Below, one piece after another: positions 1-8,541 of a DNA stretch of 64,000 nucleotides; position 1 is the first letter of the stretch, and each line of letters opens with the position of its first letter. The DNA is from Paraburkholderia sacchari (GTDB lineage Bacteria; Pseudomonadota; Gammaproteobacteria; Burkholderiales; Burkholderiaceae). A program made the position numbers and the translations under genes. Below the pieces are notes generated by a model that had not been told where the DNA came from, made no database searches, and saw only the letters and a list, made by a program, of their open reading frames with translations. The stretch is taken from positions 1,392,499-1,456,498 of the forward strand of contig NZ_JTDB02000001.1 in the NCBI RefSeq assembly GCF_000785435.2, written 5' to 3'.

Positions 1-687
1 AACACCGCGCTCGAACCCATCACGAGCGCGATGGTGGCCCAACTGCCCGGCGTCAGCGCCCATTTCTCGCGCTTCACCGTGACCGAGATTTCGCTGTCCG
101 AGCAGGCGCTCGGTCAGTTCGACACCACCAACATCATTCAGGCCGCGCGCCTGCTGGCCGACGCCAAGGTCGACGTGATCGCCTGGAACGGCACGTCGTC
201 GGGCTGGCTCGGCTTCGAGAGCGACCGCCGCCTGTGCCGTGAAATCGAAGAAGCGACCGGCATTCCCGCGACCACTTCGATTCTGGCGCTCAACGAAATT
301 CTGGTTAAGACCGGCGTGAACAAGTTTGGCCTGGTCAGCCCATACATCGAGGAAGTCCAGCAGAAGATCGTGGCCAATTACCGCGAGAACGGCATCGACT
401 GCTCTTCCGAAAGCCATCTGGGCCTGAAGGTGAATTTCCAGTTCTCCGAAGTAACCCAGGAAACGTTGCTCACCCAGATTCGCGAAGTCGCGGCCCAGGG
501 CCCCGAAGCAATCGTCACCTATTGCACCAATTTGCACGCCGCGCATCTGGCCGACGAAGTGGAGCGGCAGCACGGCCTCCCGCTCTACGACACGATCTCC
601 ACCGTGGTGTGGAAGTCGCTGAAGCTCGCGGGCTACGATACGACCCGGCTCGAGGGCTGGGGCCGCTTGTTTACCGAAGTTGCGTGA
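1..687 (+). CDS. Asp/Glu racemase superfamily protein, arylmalonate decarboxylase-like (5' end outside window)
   Basis: The frame is open at base 1 and its first residues (NTALEP) match the substrate-binding loop that this superfamily normally has near its N-terminus, so the true start lies before the window and the ATG at 31 is internal. Maleate isomerases carry two catalytic cysteines. Here the first position reads NGTSSG (bases 187-204) with Gly instead of Cys, while the second Cys is present in YCTN (Cys codon 523-525). A single cysteine paired with a GTS motif is the arrangement of arylmalonate decarboxylase, which suggests decarboxylation or racemisation rather than maleate isomerisation. 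It is the first visible gene of a three-gene operon, ending 10 bases before the hydantoinase start. The family call is firm; the reaction is inferred. Confidence 0.8.
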   Translation, partial: NTALEPITSAMVAQLPGVSAHFSRFTVTEISLSEQALGQFDTTNIIQAARLLADAKVDVIAWNGTSSGWLGFESDRRLCREIEEATGIPATTSILALNEILVKTGVNKFGLVSPYIEEVQQKIVANYRENGIDCSSESHLGLKVNFQFSEVTQETLLTQIREVAAQGPEAIVTYCTNLHAAHLADEVERQHGLPLYDTISTVVWKSLKLAGYDTTRLEGWGRLFTEVA

Positions 688-697
688 GGGACTTGCC

Positions 698-2125
698 ATG
701 ACGACAGCCATGAAAACCGAATACGACCTCGTCATCCGCAATGCCGACGTGGTGACCGCGTCCGAGCGCTTTAACTGCGATATCGGCGTGAAGAACGGCG
801 TCGTCGTGGCGCTGGCCCGCGAGCTGGGCGCAGGCGCGCGCGAGATCGACGCAACCGGCCTGCTGGCGCTGCCCGGCGGCATCGACGCGCACTGCCATCT
901 CGATCAGCCCATGCCCGAAGGGCTGAAGATGGCCGACGACTTCCTGAGCGGCACGCGCGCCGCGGTGTGCGGCGGCACCACCACGGTGATCCCGTTCGCC
1001 GCGCAGGAAAAGGGCCAATCGCTTAAGGCCGCGGTGGCCGACTATCATCGCCGCGCCGATGGCCGCGCGGTCACCGACTACGCGTTCCACCTGATCGTCT
1101 CCGATCCCACTCCCGAGGTGCTGGAGCGCGAGCTGCCCGAACTGATCGCGGCGGGCTATACGTCGTTCAAGATCTACATGACCTACGACGATCTCAAGCT
1201 CAGCGACCGCGAGATCCTCGAAGTGATGGACGTGGCGCGCCGCAACCAGGCGCTGGTCATGGTGCATGCCGAAAACTCCGACTGCATCGCATGGCTGACC
1301 GACAAGCTCACGGAAGAAGGCAAGCACTCGCCGAAGTATCACGCGCTCTCGCGCCCCGCCGCCGTCGAGCGCGAAGCGACGCATCGCGCGATCGCCTTCT
1401 CCGAACTCGTCGACGTGCCGATCCTGATCGTTCACGTCTCGGGCCAGGATGCGATCGAGCAGATCGAATGGGCACAGCGCCGCGGCCTCCACATCTATGC
1501 CGAGACCTGCCCGCAGTATCTGTATCTGACTGCCGAAGATCTCGGCCACGACGACGGCTATCACGGCGCCAAGTGCGTTTGCAGCCCGCCGCCACGCGAT
1601 ACGTCGAGCCAGAAAGCGGTGTGGAGCGCGCTCAAGCGCGGCATTTTCAGTGTGTTCTCGTCCGACCACGCGCCGTTCTCGTTCGACGACCCGCAGGGCA
1701 AGAAGCCCGGCGGCGAAGAAGTCTCGTTCGAGCACATTCCGAATGGCATCCCCGGCATCGAAACCCGTCTCGCGCTGCTGTTCGACGGCGTGAGCCACGG
1801 CAAGCTGTCGCTGCACAAGTTCGTCGAGCTGACTTCGCTGAATCCCGCGAAGCTGTACGGCCTGTATCCGCGCAAGGGCACCATCGCGGTGGGCGCCGAC
1901 GCCGACATCGTGCTGTGGGACCCGGCCAAACAAGTCGCCATTGCGAACGACGCGCTGCACCACAACGTCGACTACACGCCGTACGAGGGCCGCACCGTGC
2001 ACGGCTGGCCGAAGCACTGCCTGTCGCGCGGCGAACTGCTGGTCGAGGACGGCCGCTATCTGGAGCCCGAAGCGGGCCGCGGCCAGTTTCTCCCGGCCGG
2101 CAAGCCGCAGTATCTCGACCTCTGA
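698..2125 (+). CDS. Hydantoinase / dihydropyrimidinase family amidohydrolase
   Basis: A 475-residue cyclic amidohydrolase that hydrolyses the ring amide of hydantoins or dihydropyrimidines to N-carbamoyl amino acids in the cytoplasm. The binuclear metal site of the family is complete: HxH at residues 65-67 in DAHCHLDQP, the Lys expected to be carbamylated at 158 in SFKIYM, metal His at 190 (VHAEN) and 246 (VHVSG), and catalytic Asp 323 in SSDHAPF. I chose the ATG at 698 because a good ribosome site (GAGGGA, about 686-691) precedes it; an in-frame TTG at 680 would overlap the upstream gene and has no such site. It lies between two racemase-superfamily genes, which suggests use of racemic or 5-substituted cyclic amides. 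Exact substrate unknown. Confidence 0.9.
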   Translation: MTTAMKTEYDLVIRNADVVTASERFNCDIGVKNGVVVALARELGAGAREIDATGLLALPGGIDAHCHLDQPMPEGLKMADDFLSGTRAAVCGGTTTVIPFAAQEKGQSLKAAVADYHRRADGRAVTDYAFHLIVSDPTPEVLERELPELIAAGYTSFKIYMTYDDLKLSDREILEVMDVARRNQALVMVHAENSDCIAWLTDKLTEEGKHSPKYHALSRPAAVEREATHRAIAFSELVDVPILIVHVSGQDAIEQIEWAQRRGLHIYAETCPQYLYLTAEDLGHDDGYHGAKCVCSPPPRDTSSQKAVWSALKRGIFSVFSSDHAPFSFDDPQGKKPGGEEVSFEHIPNGIPGIETRLALLFDGVSHGKLSLHKFVELTSLNPAKLYGLYPRKGTIAVGADADIVLWDPAKQVAIANDALHHNVDYTPYEGRTVHGWPKHCLSRGELLVEDGRYLEPEAGRGQFLPAGKPQYLDL

Positions 2126-2151
2126 ATCGACCGCTGAAATTGGAGCGCACC

Positions 2152-2904
2152 ATGAAGATCCTCGTGATCAACCCCAATATTTCCGAGAGCGTTTCGGCGC
2201 TGATCGAGGCCGAAGCGAAGCGCAGCGCTTCGCCCGGCACCGAGATCGAAGTGGCGACCGCGCCGTTCGGCGTCGCGTACATCGAGACGCGCTTCGAGTC
2301 GCTGGTGGGCGCGTACGCGACCTCGTGCGTGGCGGCCGAGCGCGCGGGCACTTACGATGGCGTGGTGGTCGCGGCATTCGGCGACCCGGGACTCCAGGGC
2401 ATCAAGGAACTGCTCGACGTGCCGGTGGTCGGGCTGACCGAAGCGTCGCTGATGACCGCCGCCACGCTGGGGCAGCGCTTCTCGATCATTGCGATTTCGC
2501 CGCGCATCAAGGCGTGGTATCGCGAGACGGTTGAGCGCAGCCATCTGGGCAACCGGCTCGCGAGCATTCGCGCGCTCGAAGAACCGCTGCGCGATATCGG
2601 CAGCGTGCAGCAGGATTACGCGGAACGACTGAAGGCGCTGTGCAACGAAGTGGTCGAGAACGACGGCGCCGATGTCATCATCATCGCGGGCGCGCCGCTC
2701 GCAGGGCTTGCGCGCGAGATTCGTCACGAACTGCCGGTGCCGGTGGTCGATGGCGTGTCGAGCTCGATTACCCAGCTTGAAGGCCTGATCCGCCTGAACC
2801 CGAAAAAGGCGACCAAGGGCAGCTTCGCCCAACCGCCGGTCAAGCCGAACCGTGGTCTGCCCGAAGCGCTGGAGCGGTTGTTGAGCAGCAGGAAGACGGA
2901 CTGA
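2152..2904 (+). CDS. Hydantoin/Asp-Glu racemase family protein lacking both catalytic cysteines
   Basis: A 250-residue protein beginning MKILVINPN, the hallmark N-terminus of hydantoin racemases, with the family pattern throughout (VVGLTEAS, VPVVDGV). Active hydantoin racemases use two cysteines near positions 76 and 181, in contexts like ACFDD and LGCAG. Here the matching segments read VAAFGDPGL with Ala75 and IIAGAPLAGL with Gly180; the only cysteines are at 59 and 164, away from those sites. It therefore should not work by the usual two-base cysteine mechanism, and may have another activity or a binding role. It starts 26 bases after the hydantoinase with GGAG upstream and is followed by a strong terminator. 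The fold family is clear; the function is not. Confidence 0.82.
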   Translation: MKILVINPNISESVSALIEAEAKRSASPGTEIEVATAPFGVAYIETRFESLVGAYATSCVAAERAGTYDGVVVAAFGDPGLQGIKELLDVPVVGLTEASLMTAATLGQRFSIIAISPRIKAWYRETVERSHLGNRLASIRALEEPLRDIGSVQQDYAERLKALCNEVVENDGADVIIIAGAPLAGLAREIRHELPVPVVDGVSSSITQLEGLIRLNPKKATKGSFAQPPVKPNRGLPEALERLLSSRKTD

Positions 2905-2940
2905 TACGCGGATTAACGCACGGACTAACGCGCACAAAAA

Positions 2941-2977
2941 AGCGGGCCTCGAAAATATCGAGGCCCGCTTTTTTTTT
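2941..2977. terminator. Bidirectional rho-independent terminator
   Basis: A perfect 12-bp stem (2941-2952 with 2958-2969) around loop AAATA, with an A-run on the left (2936-2941) and a T-run on the right (2969-2977). It can stop transcription both from the hydantoinase operon and from the converging cytochrome gene. Confidence 0.93.
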
Positions 2978-3020
2978 GGCTAGCGCGTACACCGCTTGAT
3001 GCCGCGCTGAACTGCAAAGC

Positions 3021-4277
3021 CTAATGCGACGGCTCGCGCAACACCTTCACATCGGCGGCGGCAACATTGGCGTTCTGCCCGCCCCACGTCGCGCGCAGGT
3101 AGTTCGCCAGTTGCGAGAGCTCGTCGTCGCTCAGCGTGGACGCGAACGCCGGCATCGCCTGCATGCTTTCCAGACCCGCAAAGTGCTGCGTATCGATGCC
3201 GTCGAGCATCGCCACGAGCAGATTGTGCGGATCGGCCTGGCGCACCGTCGAGTTGCCGTTCATCGGCACCGCCACGTGCGGCTTGCCCTCGCCCGCCAGC
3301 CCGTGACAGCCCGCGCACACGGCCACATAGACCGAGCGGCCCGCCGCCAGTTGCGCGGTGTCGGCGGCCACGGCCTTCACCGGCTGCGGCGCGGGCGCCA
3401 TGTCGCCGAGCAGATAGACCGACAGCGCGCGCACGTCGTCCTTGCTCAGGTACTGCGTGCTCAAGTGCACGACCGGATACATCTCGCCGAATGCCGAGCC
3501 TTGCGGCGCGATGCCGACGCTGAAAAACGTCTGCAAATCGGCGCCGTTCCAGCCGCGGCCAGCGAGGCCCGCAGGCGTGATGTCCGGCGCGACCACGCGG
3601 CCCAATGCTGCGCCCGAGAGCGGCTTCGCATCCACGAGCCGGCCGAACACGTCGCGCGGCGTATGGCATTCGGCGCAGTGTCCGAGCGCGTTGGCGAGAT
3701 AGCGGCCGCGCTGCCAGTCCGCCGATTGCCCCGCCGAAGCATCGGGCAACGTGTCCTTCAGGAACAGCACGTCCCACAGCGCCATGCCGAAGCGCATGCT
3801 GTACGGGAATTTCAGCTCGTTCGCCGGCGCATCGGCCGCGACAGGCTTCACGGTCATCAACCAGGCGTACATCGCGTCGGCGTCGGCGCGCGAGAGCTGA
3901 CGGTACGACGTATACGGCATCGACGGATAGAGCCGCTTGCCGCGCGCGTTGCCGTCGTGGAGCGCGGCGTAGAAGTCGTCGGCGCTCCACTTGCCGATGC
4001 CGTGATCCTTGTCGGGCGTGATGTTCGAGCCGTAGAAGGTGCCGTACGGCGAGGCCAGCGCCGCGCCGCCCGCGAACGGCGCGCCGTCCTTCGCGGTGTG
4101 GCACGCCGCGCAGTCGGCGGCCTTCACGAGGTAGCGGCCGCGCGCGACCTGCTCGGGCGTGGGCGTGAACGCCGCGCCCGAAGTGGACGATTCTTCGCGG
4201 CCGCAGGCCGCGAGCGTGAGCGCACAGGCGGCGAGCAACACGCCGTGCGCGAGCCGGTTGAGGAGCGCGCGCTTCAT
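3021..4277 (-). CDS. Triheme cytochrome c subunit of a periplasmic molybdenum hydroxylase
   Basis: A 418-residue cytochrome of the alcohol/aldehyde dehydrogenase cytochrome-subunit type. Three CxxCH haem sites are visible: CAACH (56-60), CAECH (201-205) and CAGCH (321-325). The N-terminus is a lipoprotein signal with lipobox LAAC (Cys25), so the protein should be anchored in a membrane facing the periplasm and pass electrons from the Fe-S subunit to the respiratory chain. The start at 4277 overlaps the stop of the upstream 2Fe-2S gene (ATGA overlap at 4274-4277), which indicates translational coupling; an upstream in-frame extension lacks any signal sequence and was rejected. It is the last gene of a three-gene operon. 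Confidence 0.92.
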   Translation of the reverse strand: MKRALLNRLAHGVLLAACALTLAACGREESSTSGAAFTPTPEQVARGRYLVKAADCAACHTAKDGAPFAGGAALASPYGTFYGSNITPDKDHGIGKWSADDFYAALHDGNARGKRLYPSMPYTSYRQLSRADADAMYAWLMTVKPVAADAPANELKFPYSMRFGMALWDVLFLKDTLPDASAGQSADWQRGRYLANALGHCAECHTPRDVFGRLVDAKPLSGAALGRVVAPDITPAGLAGRGWNGADLQTFFSVGIAPQGSAFGEMYPVVHLSTQYLSKDDVRALSVYLLGDMAPAPQPVKAVAADTAQLAAGRSVYVAVCAGCHGLAGEGKPHVAVPMNGNSTVRQADPHNLLVAMLDGIDTQHFAGLESMQAMPAFASTLSDDELSQLANYLRATWGGQNANVAAADVKVLREPSH

Positions 4278-4942
4278 GCCGCGTCCTTCACGAGACCGGG
4301 CGTGCTCATCACCACGTCCTTGACCGCCTCGTAGTAGCGCACGTAGCCCGTGCAGCGGCAAATGTGGCCGTCGAGCGCGGCCATGATCGTGCTTTCCACA
4401 TCGGCCTTGTTGATGGGCTCACGCTTGAGGCGTTCGAGCAGCACCGTTGCCGCGTTGACGAAGCCCGGCGTGCAGTAGCCGCACTGGAAGCTGAAGTGAT
4501 CGAGGAACTTCTGCTGGATGGGCGACAACTCAACCACCTCGCCAGCCTCGTTGCGCTTCGCGTGGCCTTCGACCGTGCGGATCGTGCGGCCGTTGAAGAA
4601 GTGCGCGCCGGTGATGCAGGTGCGCATTTCCTCGCTGGTGCCGTCCGGCTTGTCGAGGATCACGACGCACGCGTGGCACACGCCCTGCCCGCAGCCGAGG
4701 CGCGAGCCGGTCAGGCCCGCGTACTCGTGCAGAAACTCGATCATCATGATGCCCTCGGGCACCTGCATCGGACCGACGGCCTTGCCGTTGATGGTGAGCG
4801 CAAGCGCTTTCGGCTTGTACTGCACGAGCGGGCGCTCGACGGGCGCGGGCTGCGAGGCCGGCTGTGCGGCCGGGGCTGACTGCGAAGCAGCCACGGCGGC
4901 GCTGGCGCTGGCCGCGGATCCAGCGGATTGGGCGAGCGTCAT
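4274..4942 (-). CDS. 2Fe-2S subunit of a periplasmic molybdenum hydroxylase
   Basis: A 222-residue small subunit of the xanthine oxidase family, similar in layout to the small subunits of isoquinoline 1-oxidoreductase and bacterial aldehyde oxidoreductases. All eight cluster cysteines are present: plant-ferredoxin cluster at 84, 89, 92 and 109 (GCGQGVCHAC, then C109), and the C-terminal cluster at 154, 157, 195 and 197 (CGYC, CRC). An Ala/Ser/Pro/Gln-rich extension fills residues 1-37 before the conserved domain. No Tat signal is seen, so it probably crosses the membrane bound to the Tat-bearing large subunit. It relays electrons from molybdopterin to the cytochrome. Start 4942 and stop 4274 both overlap their neighbours by ATGA. 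Confidence 0.9.
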   Translation of the reverse strand: MTLAQSAGSAASASAAVAASQSAPAAQPASQPAPVERPLVQYKPKALALTINGKAVGPMQVPEGIMMIEFLHEYAGLTGSRLGCGQGVCHACVVILDKPDGTSEEMRTCITGAHFFNGRTIRTVEGHAKRNEAGEVVELSPIQQKFLDHFSFQCGYCTPGFVNAATVLLERLKREPINKADVESTIMAALDGHICRCTGYVRYYEAVKDVVMSTPGLVKDAA

Positions 4943-7803
4943 GCGAGCACCTCCAGGATTTTTTGCGGGGTCACCGGCAAGTCGGTGAAGCGATGGCCGA
5001 TGGCGTGCGCGACGCCGTTCACGACCGCGCCCACCACGGGAATCATCACCACTTCGGCGATACCCTTGGGCGGATCGGTTTCCGAGAGCGCCGGCAGCAC
5101 TTCGCCGGTTTGCGTCCAGACGGCGACGTCCGAGGCGCGCGGCAGGTGGTAACGGTTGAAGTTCCACGTGCCGTTGCCGGGGCCGTCCTCGTAGAGCGGC
5201 AGATACTCGTGCAGCGCATGGCCGATGCCCATCGCAAGACCGCCCTGCAACTGGCCCGAAACGAGCTGCGGCGAGATCTGGTTGCCGCATTCCATGATCG
5301 AATGGTGCGTGAGCAGCTCCACCTTGCCGGTGGCTTCATGCACGGCCAGTTCGACCAGCGTGCCGACCGCGCTGTAATAGGTCACCGCCGCGTTGTTGCG
5401 GCTCATCGGCGGGATGAACGCGCGCTTGCGGTCCAGCACGCGATAGCCGTTCGCCGTGGAGGGCAGCGCGGCGTGCGCAGCCGGCGTCAGCGATGCTGCG
5501 GGCTTGCCGTTTTCGCCGGCACCAGCCTTCGCATAGCGCAGCGAGAGGCCGTCGATCGGCAGACGCTCGACCGTGCCGCCCACATCGAATTCGGCTTCGG
5601 CCCATTGCCAGCGATTGAACACGTGCACGACCGCGCCGGTCGCGAGGCCCAGCGCATGCGCCTGTTTCGCGAGCCGTTCGAGCGGCAGCGGCTCGAGGCC
5701 CGCCGCGGTCAGCTTGCCGTCCACCCAGCGCGCATCTTCGATGCGCACGACGAGCGGCGCGGCCTGGCCGCCGCCCAGACCTTGCGTCCAGATCGACATG
5801 GCCGCCGGCCACAGGCCGTAGCGGAACACCGCGCGCGCGGCTTCGCGCGTGCTGTGTGTGAAGTAGAACGCCGAGTTCGTGGCGCTCGATGGCGAGGCGA
5901 TATTCGGCGTCCAGCGTGGGTTCGCGCTCAGACGGTCCTGATCGGCCTGGCTCATGAGGTAGGGGTCGCCACTCGTGACCATCGGCAGATCGGGCCAGTC
6001 GGTCACCGCCACGCGGATATCCGCCGCCGGTTTGCCGAGCCACTTCGCCACGGCCACGGCCTGGGTGGTCGACATGCCCGTGCCAATCTCCGCGCCCGTG
6101 TGATGGAGCGTGATAGCGCCGTTCTCGTCGATTTCGACCTTCGCGAACGATGCTTCGGATCCCGTACCAAAGTCCTTCTGCACGCAGGCGAAACCCACGC
6201 CGTAGCGCTTGCCCGGATGCGCGGCTTCGTACTCGGCCTTGCGCTTCGCGCGCTGCGTCCACAGCGGATGCACCTTCGCGCGCTCCAACACCTCGTCCAC
6301 GCGGATCGCGCCAGCAGGAATCGCGCCCTGGGTGTTCTTCATGCCCGAGCGCAGCGCGTTCTTTAGACGGAAATCGATAGGGTCGACGCCGAGCTGCGCG
6401 GCGATTTCGTCGATGGCCATTTCGGTCGCCGCCATGCTCTGCAGCGTGCCGTAGCCGCGCGCCGAGCCCGCGTCGATCGCGCGCGAGGCGATCGCCACCG
6501 AGGCGAAGTCGTTCTTCGGGAAGTAATAGATCGATTGCGCGGCCGTCGCGCCCACCATCGCCACCGAAGGCGAGAAGTTGCAGCGCCCGCCGCCGTTGGC
6601 CTCGAAGTCGCCCTTGAACGATTGCAGCAGCCCCGTCTTGCGGTCGACCGCAATGCGGTAATGCATCTTGAACGCGTGGCGCTTCAGCGAAGTCTGGAAC
6701 TGCTCGTAGCGGTCGTTCGCGAAACGCACCGGGCGGCCGTCGCCGTAGAGCGCGGCCACGAGCCCGTAGTACGGCACGTTGAAGTGGTCCTTCGAACCAT
6801 AGCCCACCGTGTAGCACGGATGCAGGAACAGCTGCTTCACCGGGTAGCGGCCCTTCGCAACCATTTCGGCAACCGATTGCGCGACTTCGAGCGGCGACTG
6901 CGTCGGCACCACGAGGTGCAGCGACTGCGTGGCGGCGTCGTACCAGCCGTTCGCGTTGTCGGGTTCGAGCGCGGCCGTGTCGATCGACTGCGTGTTGTAC
7001 TCGCGGTCGAACACGAGCGAGTCGGCGGAGGCGTGATCGAGTTCGTCGGAGATCTGGGCCGCCCAGGCCATGCCCTGCTCGTCGACCTTGCCGTGCGCGT
7101 TGGCGTCCGGCCACACCGGCTGATGCTTGCGCATCGAGCTCGGGAAAATCGGCGCGTCCTTGAGGCTCGAATAGACGTCGTCGTCGTACGGCGTCTTGCC
7201 GCCCACGCGCACGTAGCGGAAGGTCCCCCACGGATCGCGTTCGAGCGGCCCGGTCACCGCGCCGTAGCGGATCACGTCGTCGCGGAACTTGAGCAGGTTC
7301 TTCGCGAAACGGAAGCGCGCGAAATCGTGATAGATGAGAATCGCGACCGCGTGGCCCAGATAGGCAGGCGTCTTGCCCGCGGGCAGCAGCATGTCCTCGC
7401 CGTAGAAGGCCGGGAACGCCACGCCATCGCGCACGAGGTCCTCGGCGGTGACGATGCGATCGGGCTTGAGATCGTCGCCGAGCAGCGTCAGGTCGAAGCC
7501 TTCGTAAAGGCGATCGGCCTGGGTCGCGCGCAGGATGAGCGCGTGTGCCTGCTGCTGGGGCCAGTGGGGCATGTCCGACGCGCGAATATCGCGTGCGAAG
7601 ATTTTCGAGCCCGTGACTTTGGCGATGCCGTCGATGCGGAACTTGGGCGTGCCGTTGGCGGCATCCCATTTGACCGGTGTGAGGAGTTTTTCTTCGAAAA
7701 GGGCAGCGAATGCGCGGCTGCCGAAAGGCGCCACATATACCGCCACGCCCGCCAGCATGCTGGCTTTGAGAAAACCCCGCCGTGACAGGCCGTGGTTTTT
7801 CAT
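4939..7803 (-). CDS. Tat-exported molybdopterin-binding subunit, xanthine dehydrogenase/aldehyde oxidase family
   Basis: A 954-residue catalytic subunit that hydroxylates an aldehyde or N-heterocycle using water. The N-terminus has the twin-arginine motif SRRGFLKAS followed by a hydrophobic stretch (AGVAVYVAPF), so the complex works in the periplasm. Near the C-terminus KGIAE matches the conserved segment holding the family's catalytic Glu. The start at 7803 has a strong GGAGG site; the frame upstream to 7911 adds 36 unrelated residues. The operon has no FAD subunit; the triheme cytochrome takes that role, as in isoquinoline oxidoreductase and membrane-bound aldehyde dehydrogenases. No XdhC-like cofactor-insertion gene is adjacent. 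Substrate cannot be read from sequence. Confidence 0.9.
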   Translation of the reverse strand: MKNHGLSRRGFLKASMLAGVAVYVAPFGSRAFAALFEEKLLTPVKWDAANGTPKFRIDGIAKVTGSKIFARDIRASDMPHWPQQQAHALILRATQADRLYEGFDLTLLGDDLKPDRIVTAEDLVRDGVAFPAFYGEDMLLPAGKTPAYLGHAVAILIYHDFARFRFAKNLLKFRDDVIRYGAVTGPLERDPWGTFRYVRVGGKTPYDDDVYSSLKDAPIFPSSMRKHQPVWPDANAHGKVDEQGMAWAAQISDELDHASADSLVFDREYNTQSIDTAALEPDNANGWYDAATQSLHLVVPTQSPLEVAQSVAEMVAKGRYPVKQLFLHPCYTVGYGSKDHFNVPYYGLVAALYGDGRPVRFANDRYEQFQTSLKRHAFKMHYRIAVDRKTGLLQSFKGDFEANGGGRCNFSPSVAMVGATAAQSIYYFPKNDFASVAIASRAIDAGSARGYGTLQSMAATEMAIDEIAAQLGVDPIDFRLKNALRSGMKNTQGAIPAGAIRVDEVLERAKVHPLWTQRAKRKAEYEAAHPGKRYGVGFACVQKDFGTGSEASFAKVEIDENGAITLHHTGAEIGTGMSTTQAVAVAKWLGKPAADIRVAVTDWPDLPMVTSGDPYLMSQADQDRLSANPRWTPNIASPSSATNSAFYFTHSTREAARAVFRYGLWPAAMSIWTQGLGGGQAAPLVVRIEDARWVDGKLTAAGLEPLPLERLAKQAHALGLATGAVVHVFNRWQWAEAEFDVGGTVERLPIDGLSLRYAKAGAGENGKPAASLTPAAHAALPSTANGYRVLDRKRAFIPPMSRNNAAVTYYSAVGTLVELAVHEATGKVELLTHHSIMECGNQISPQLVSGQLQGGLAMGIGHALHEYLPLYEDGPGNGTWNFNRYHLPRASDVAVWTQTGEVLPALSETDPPKGIAEVVMIPVVGAVVNGVAHAIGHRFTDLPVTPQKILEVLA

Positions 7804-8139
7804 GAGGGGACCTCCAGGTGCGTGCGCGACTCGCGAAGGCGACAGTCTGTGCCTTGCGGAGCGGCCCGCATTCTGGCATCCGCGCCCGCCCGAGCCCATA
7901 GCGACCGCCACATGTGGAACTTATTATTGCGCTTATAAAGCCCGTTTCATAAGGGTTTACGCGATATGCGCAGCTTCCGGCGGTGTCGCGCCCCGCTCCC
8001 TTTTCCTACGAAAACGTCATCTTGCGATCACGTTAGCGCACCGCTCAACCGTCATATTGAACGCAGCTTCCAGCGAGGAAGCGAGCAAGTGCAACCCCGG
8101 CTTCCCCGTTGCGGAAGTCCAAAGAGAAGGAGATTCAGC
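7804..8139. promoter_or_regulatory. Divergent intergenic promoter region
   Basis: A 336-bp gap between the divergent molybdenum hydroxylase operon and the DUF4148 gene. It holds an AT-rich patch at about 7917-7962 in otherwise GC-rich DNA, which probably carries promoter elements for one or both sides. I see no coding sequence and cannot assign -35/-10 boxes with confidence. Confidence 0.45.
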
Positions 8140-8421
8140 ATGAACGCGAAGTTCCCGATTGCTCTCGTCGCCATTGCCGCAGCACTAGGCGCTACTTCGG
8201 TAGCAGCGCAAGCGCAGACGCAGACCCAAGGCAAAACGCGCGCCGAGGTCCAGCAGGAATTGATTCAGGCCCGCCACGACGGCCTCACGCAATCGAGCCC
8301 GACGAAGTACCCGCCGAACGCGCAGCAAATCGCGCAAAACAAGGCGCGCCATGCGGCCGGCACGCATCGCAACGAGCCTTCGACTGCAGTCGATCAGCAC
8401 GATCAGATGGCGTCGCACTAA
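8140..8421 (+). CDS. DUF4148 domain-containing small exported protein
   Basis: A 93-residue protein with a signal peptide (hydrophobic ALVAIAAALGATSVA, cleavage probably after AQA near residue 25) and a mature part rich in Gln, Thr, Asn and His. The segment TRAEVQQELIQARHDGL and the downstream Tyr-Pro motif are typical of the small DUF4148 proteins abundant in Burkholderiaceae, which have no known function. The start has a clear AAGGAG site at about 8127-8132. It is monocistronic, followed by a GC-rich hairpin with a T-run. Nothing ties it to the neighbouring metal or molybdenum operons apart from position. Confidence 0.85.
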   Translation: MNAKFPIALVAIAAALGATSVAAQAQTQTQGKTRAEVQQELIQARHDGLTQSSPTKYPPNAQQIAQNKARHAAGTHRNEPSTAVDQHDQMASH

Positions 8422-8474
8422 GGTTCGACGGTAGTTCAGGCTCAAGCGCAATCGGCCGCGCCGTCACACCGCGC

Positions 8475-8497
8475 GGCCGCTAGATGCGGCCATTTTT
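8475..8497 (+). terminator. Rho-independent terminator after the DUF4148 gene
   Basis: Six-bp all-GC stem (GGCCGC 8475-8480 with GCGGCC 8486-8491), loop TAGAT, followed by ATTTTT. It is oriented for plus-strand transcription. Confidence 0.65.
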
Positions 8498-8535
8498 GCC
8501 GGACATTGCCGGCTGTTGCCGGCTATTGCAGCTAT
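8496..8535. repeat. Imperfect 10-bp tandem repeat
   Basis: Four consecutive units of roughly TTGCCGGCTA: TTGCCGGACA, TTGCCGGCTG, TTGCCGGCTA and a decayed TTGCAGCTAT. The array lies between the DUF4148 terminator and the stop of the sensor kinase gene. Confidence 0.7.
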
Positions 8536-8541
8536 GGCTGG

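Noticed and set aside
5336-7879. An 847-codon open frame on the minus strand overlapping the molybdopterin subunit
   Set aside because: It is an alternative frame of the real gene in GC-rich DNA; its translation is Arg-rich with no domain pattern, while the other frame has a Tat signal and family motifs.
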